Shown here: positions 33,293 to 33,431 of the stretch, one piece after another | Layout of the letters: every line of letters starts with the position of its first letter | Numbering within the stretch: the first letter of the stretch is position 1 | DNA from: JAMXLO01 sp041487355 | GTDB taxonomy: Bacteria > Pseudomonadota > Alphaproteobacteria > Acetobacterales > Acetobacteraceae | NCBI GenBank assembly: GCA_041487355.1 | Contig: JBGPND010000037.1 | Coordinates: 1-33,431, forward strand | DNA: 33,431 nucleotides | Direction: 5' to 3' | Position numbers and translations under genes: made by a program | Notes under the pieces: model-generated | Seen by the model: the letters and a program-made list of their open reading frames with translations, nothing else | What the model was told of the DNA's origin: nothing | Database searches by the model: none

Positions 33293-33431
33293 CCAGGATT
33301 CCCGAACAAACCGGCGGGCGCGGCGAGGGGTGGGTGGATTTTCGGGTAAGGCGGCGGCTCGCGCTCAGTTCTGCATCGCGAGAGCCTTCCTTTCAGGTGC
33401 GGCTGCACGCCGGGCGAGTCTGGGTGTGAGC

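Noticed and set aside
33184..33429. Possible 81-codon gene at the end of the window
   Set aside because: No ribosome site or family pattern, and it runs through the degenerate palindrome at 33255-33292.

Overview
The window is GC-rich, gene-dense bacterial chromosome with no rRNA, tRNA, phage or insertion-sequence genes. Codon usage, gene content (class II ribonucleotide reductase, FNR/FixK-type operators, a DUF3775 protein, Acetobacteraceae-like palindromic repeats) and protein similarity recalled from memory suggest an alphaproteobacterium, perhaps Rhodospirillales/Acetobacteraceae. The taxon is an inference.

Layout. (1) 1-3706, plus strand: 5'-truncated PRPP synthetase, B12-dependent ribonucleotide reductase and an RNase Z-like hydrolase. 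(2) 3688-7337, minus strand: cytochrome c, M50 protease with CBS domains, ribosome hibernation factor fused to a cold-shock domain, and a cyclic 2,3-diphosphoglycerate synthetase-like GTPase. (3) 7469-15058, plus strand: acetyl-CoA synthetase, pyruvate dehydrogenase-type E1alpha, E1beta and E2, an acyl carrier protein, aspartate 4-decarboxylase and a triple-BON protein, nearly all joined by 4-base ATGA overlaps. (4) 15192-19482, minus strand: branched-chain 2-oxoacid dehydrogenase E1alpha, E1beta and E2, then a leucine/glutamate-type dehydrogenase. (5) 19801-28757, plus strand: YidB-like protein, DUF3775 protein, helix-hairpin-helix protein, second triple-BON protein, nitroreductase, archease, RtcB RNA ligase, a small unknown protein and an LplT-PlsC-acyl ligase fusion. 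(6) 28867-32999, minus strand: universal stress protein, polysaccharide deacetylase, glycoside hydrolase-like protein and a beta-lactamase-family hydrolase.

The unifying signal is regulatory. Seven FNR/FixK/DNR-like dyads (TTGAn6TCAA, mostly TTGATn4ATCAA) lie in the spaces between transcription units and in front of the hibernation factor. Three sit 58-62 bases upstream of a start codon, as expected for class II activation at about -41.5. The window therefore reads as a low-oxygen survival island. It combines oxygen-independent deoxynucleotide synthesis, ribosome hibernation, RNA repair, envelope and membrane maintenance, stress proteins, and two 2-oxoacid dehydrogenase operons without E3.

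The most unusual points are the carrier protein embedded in the acs-pdh-aspartate decarboxylase operon, a probable ATA start codon on the M50 protease, an FNR box that contains the stop codon of the preceding gene, and the helix-hairpin-helix protein with an uncharacterised C-terminal domain.
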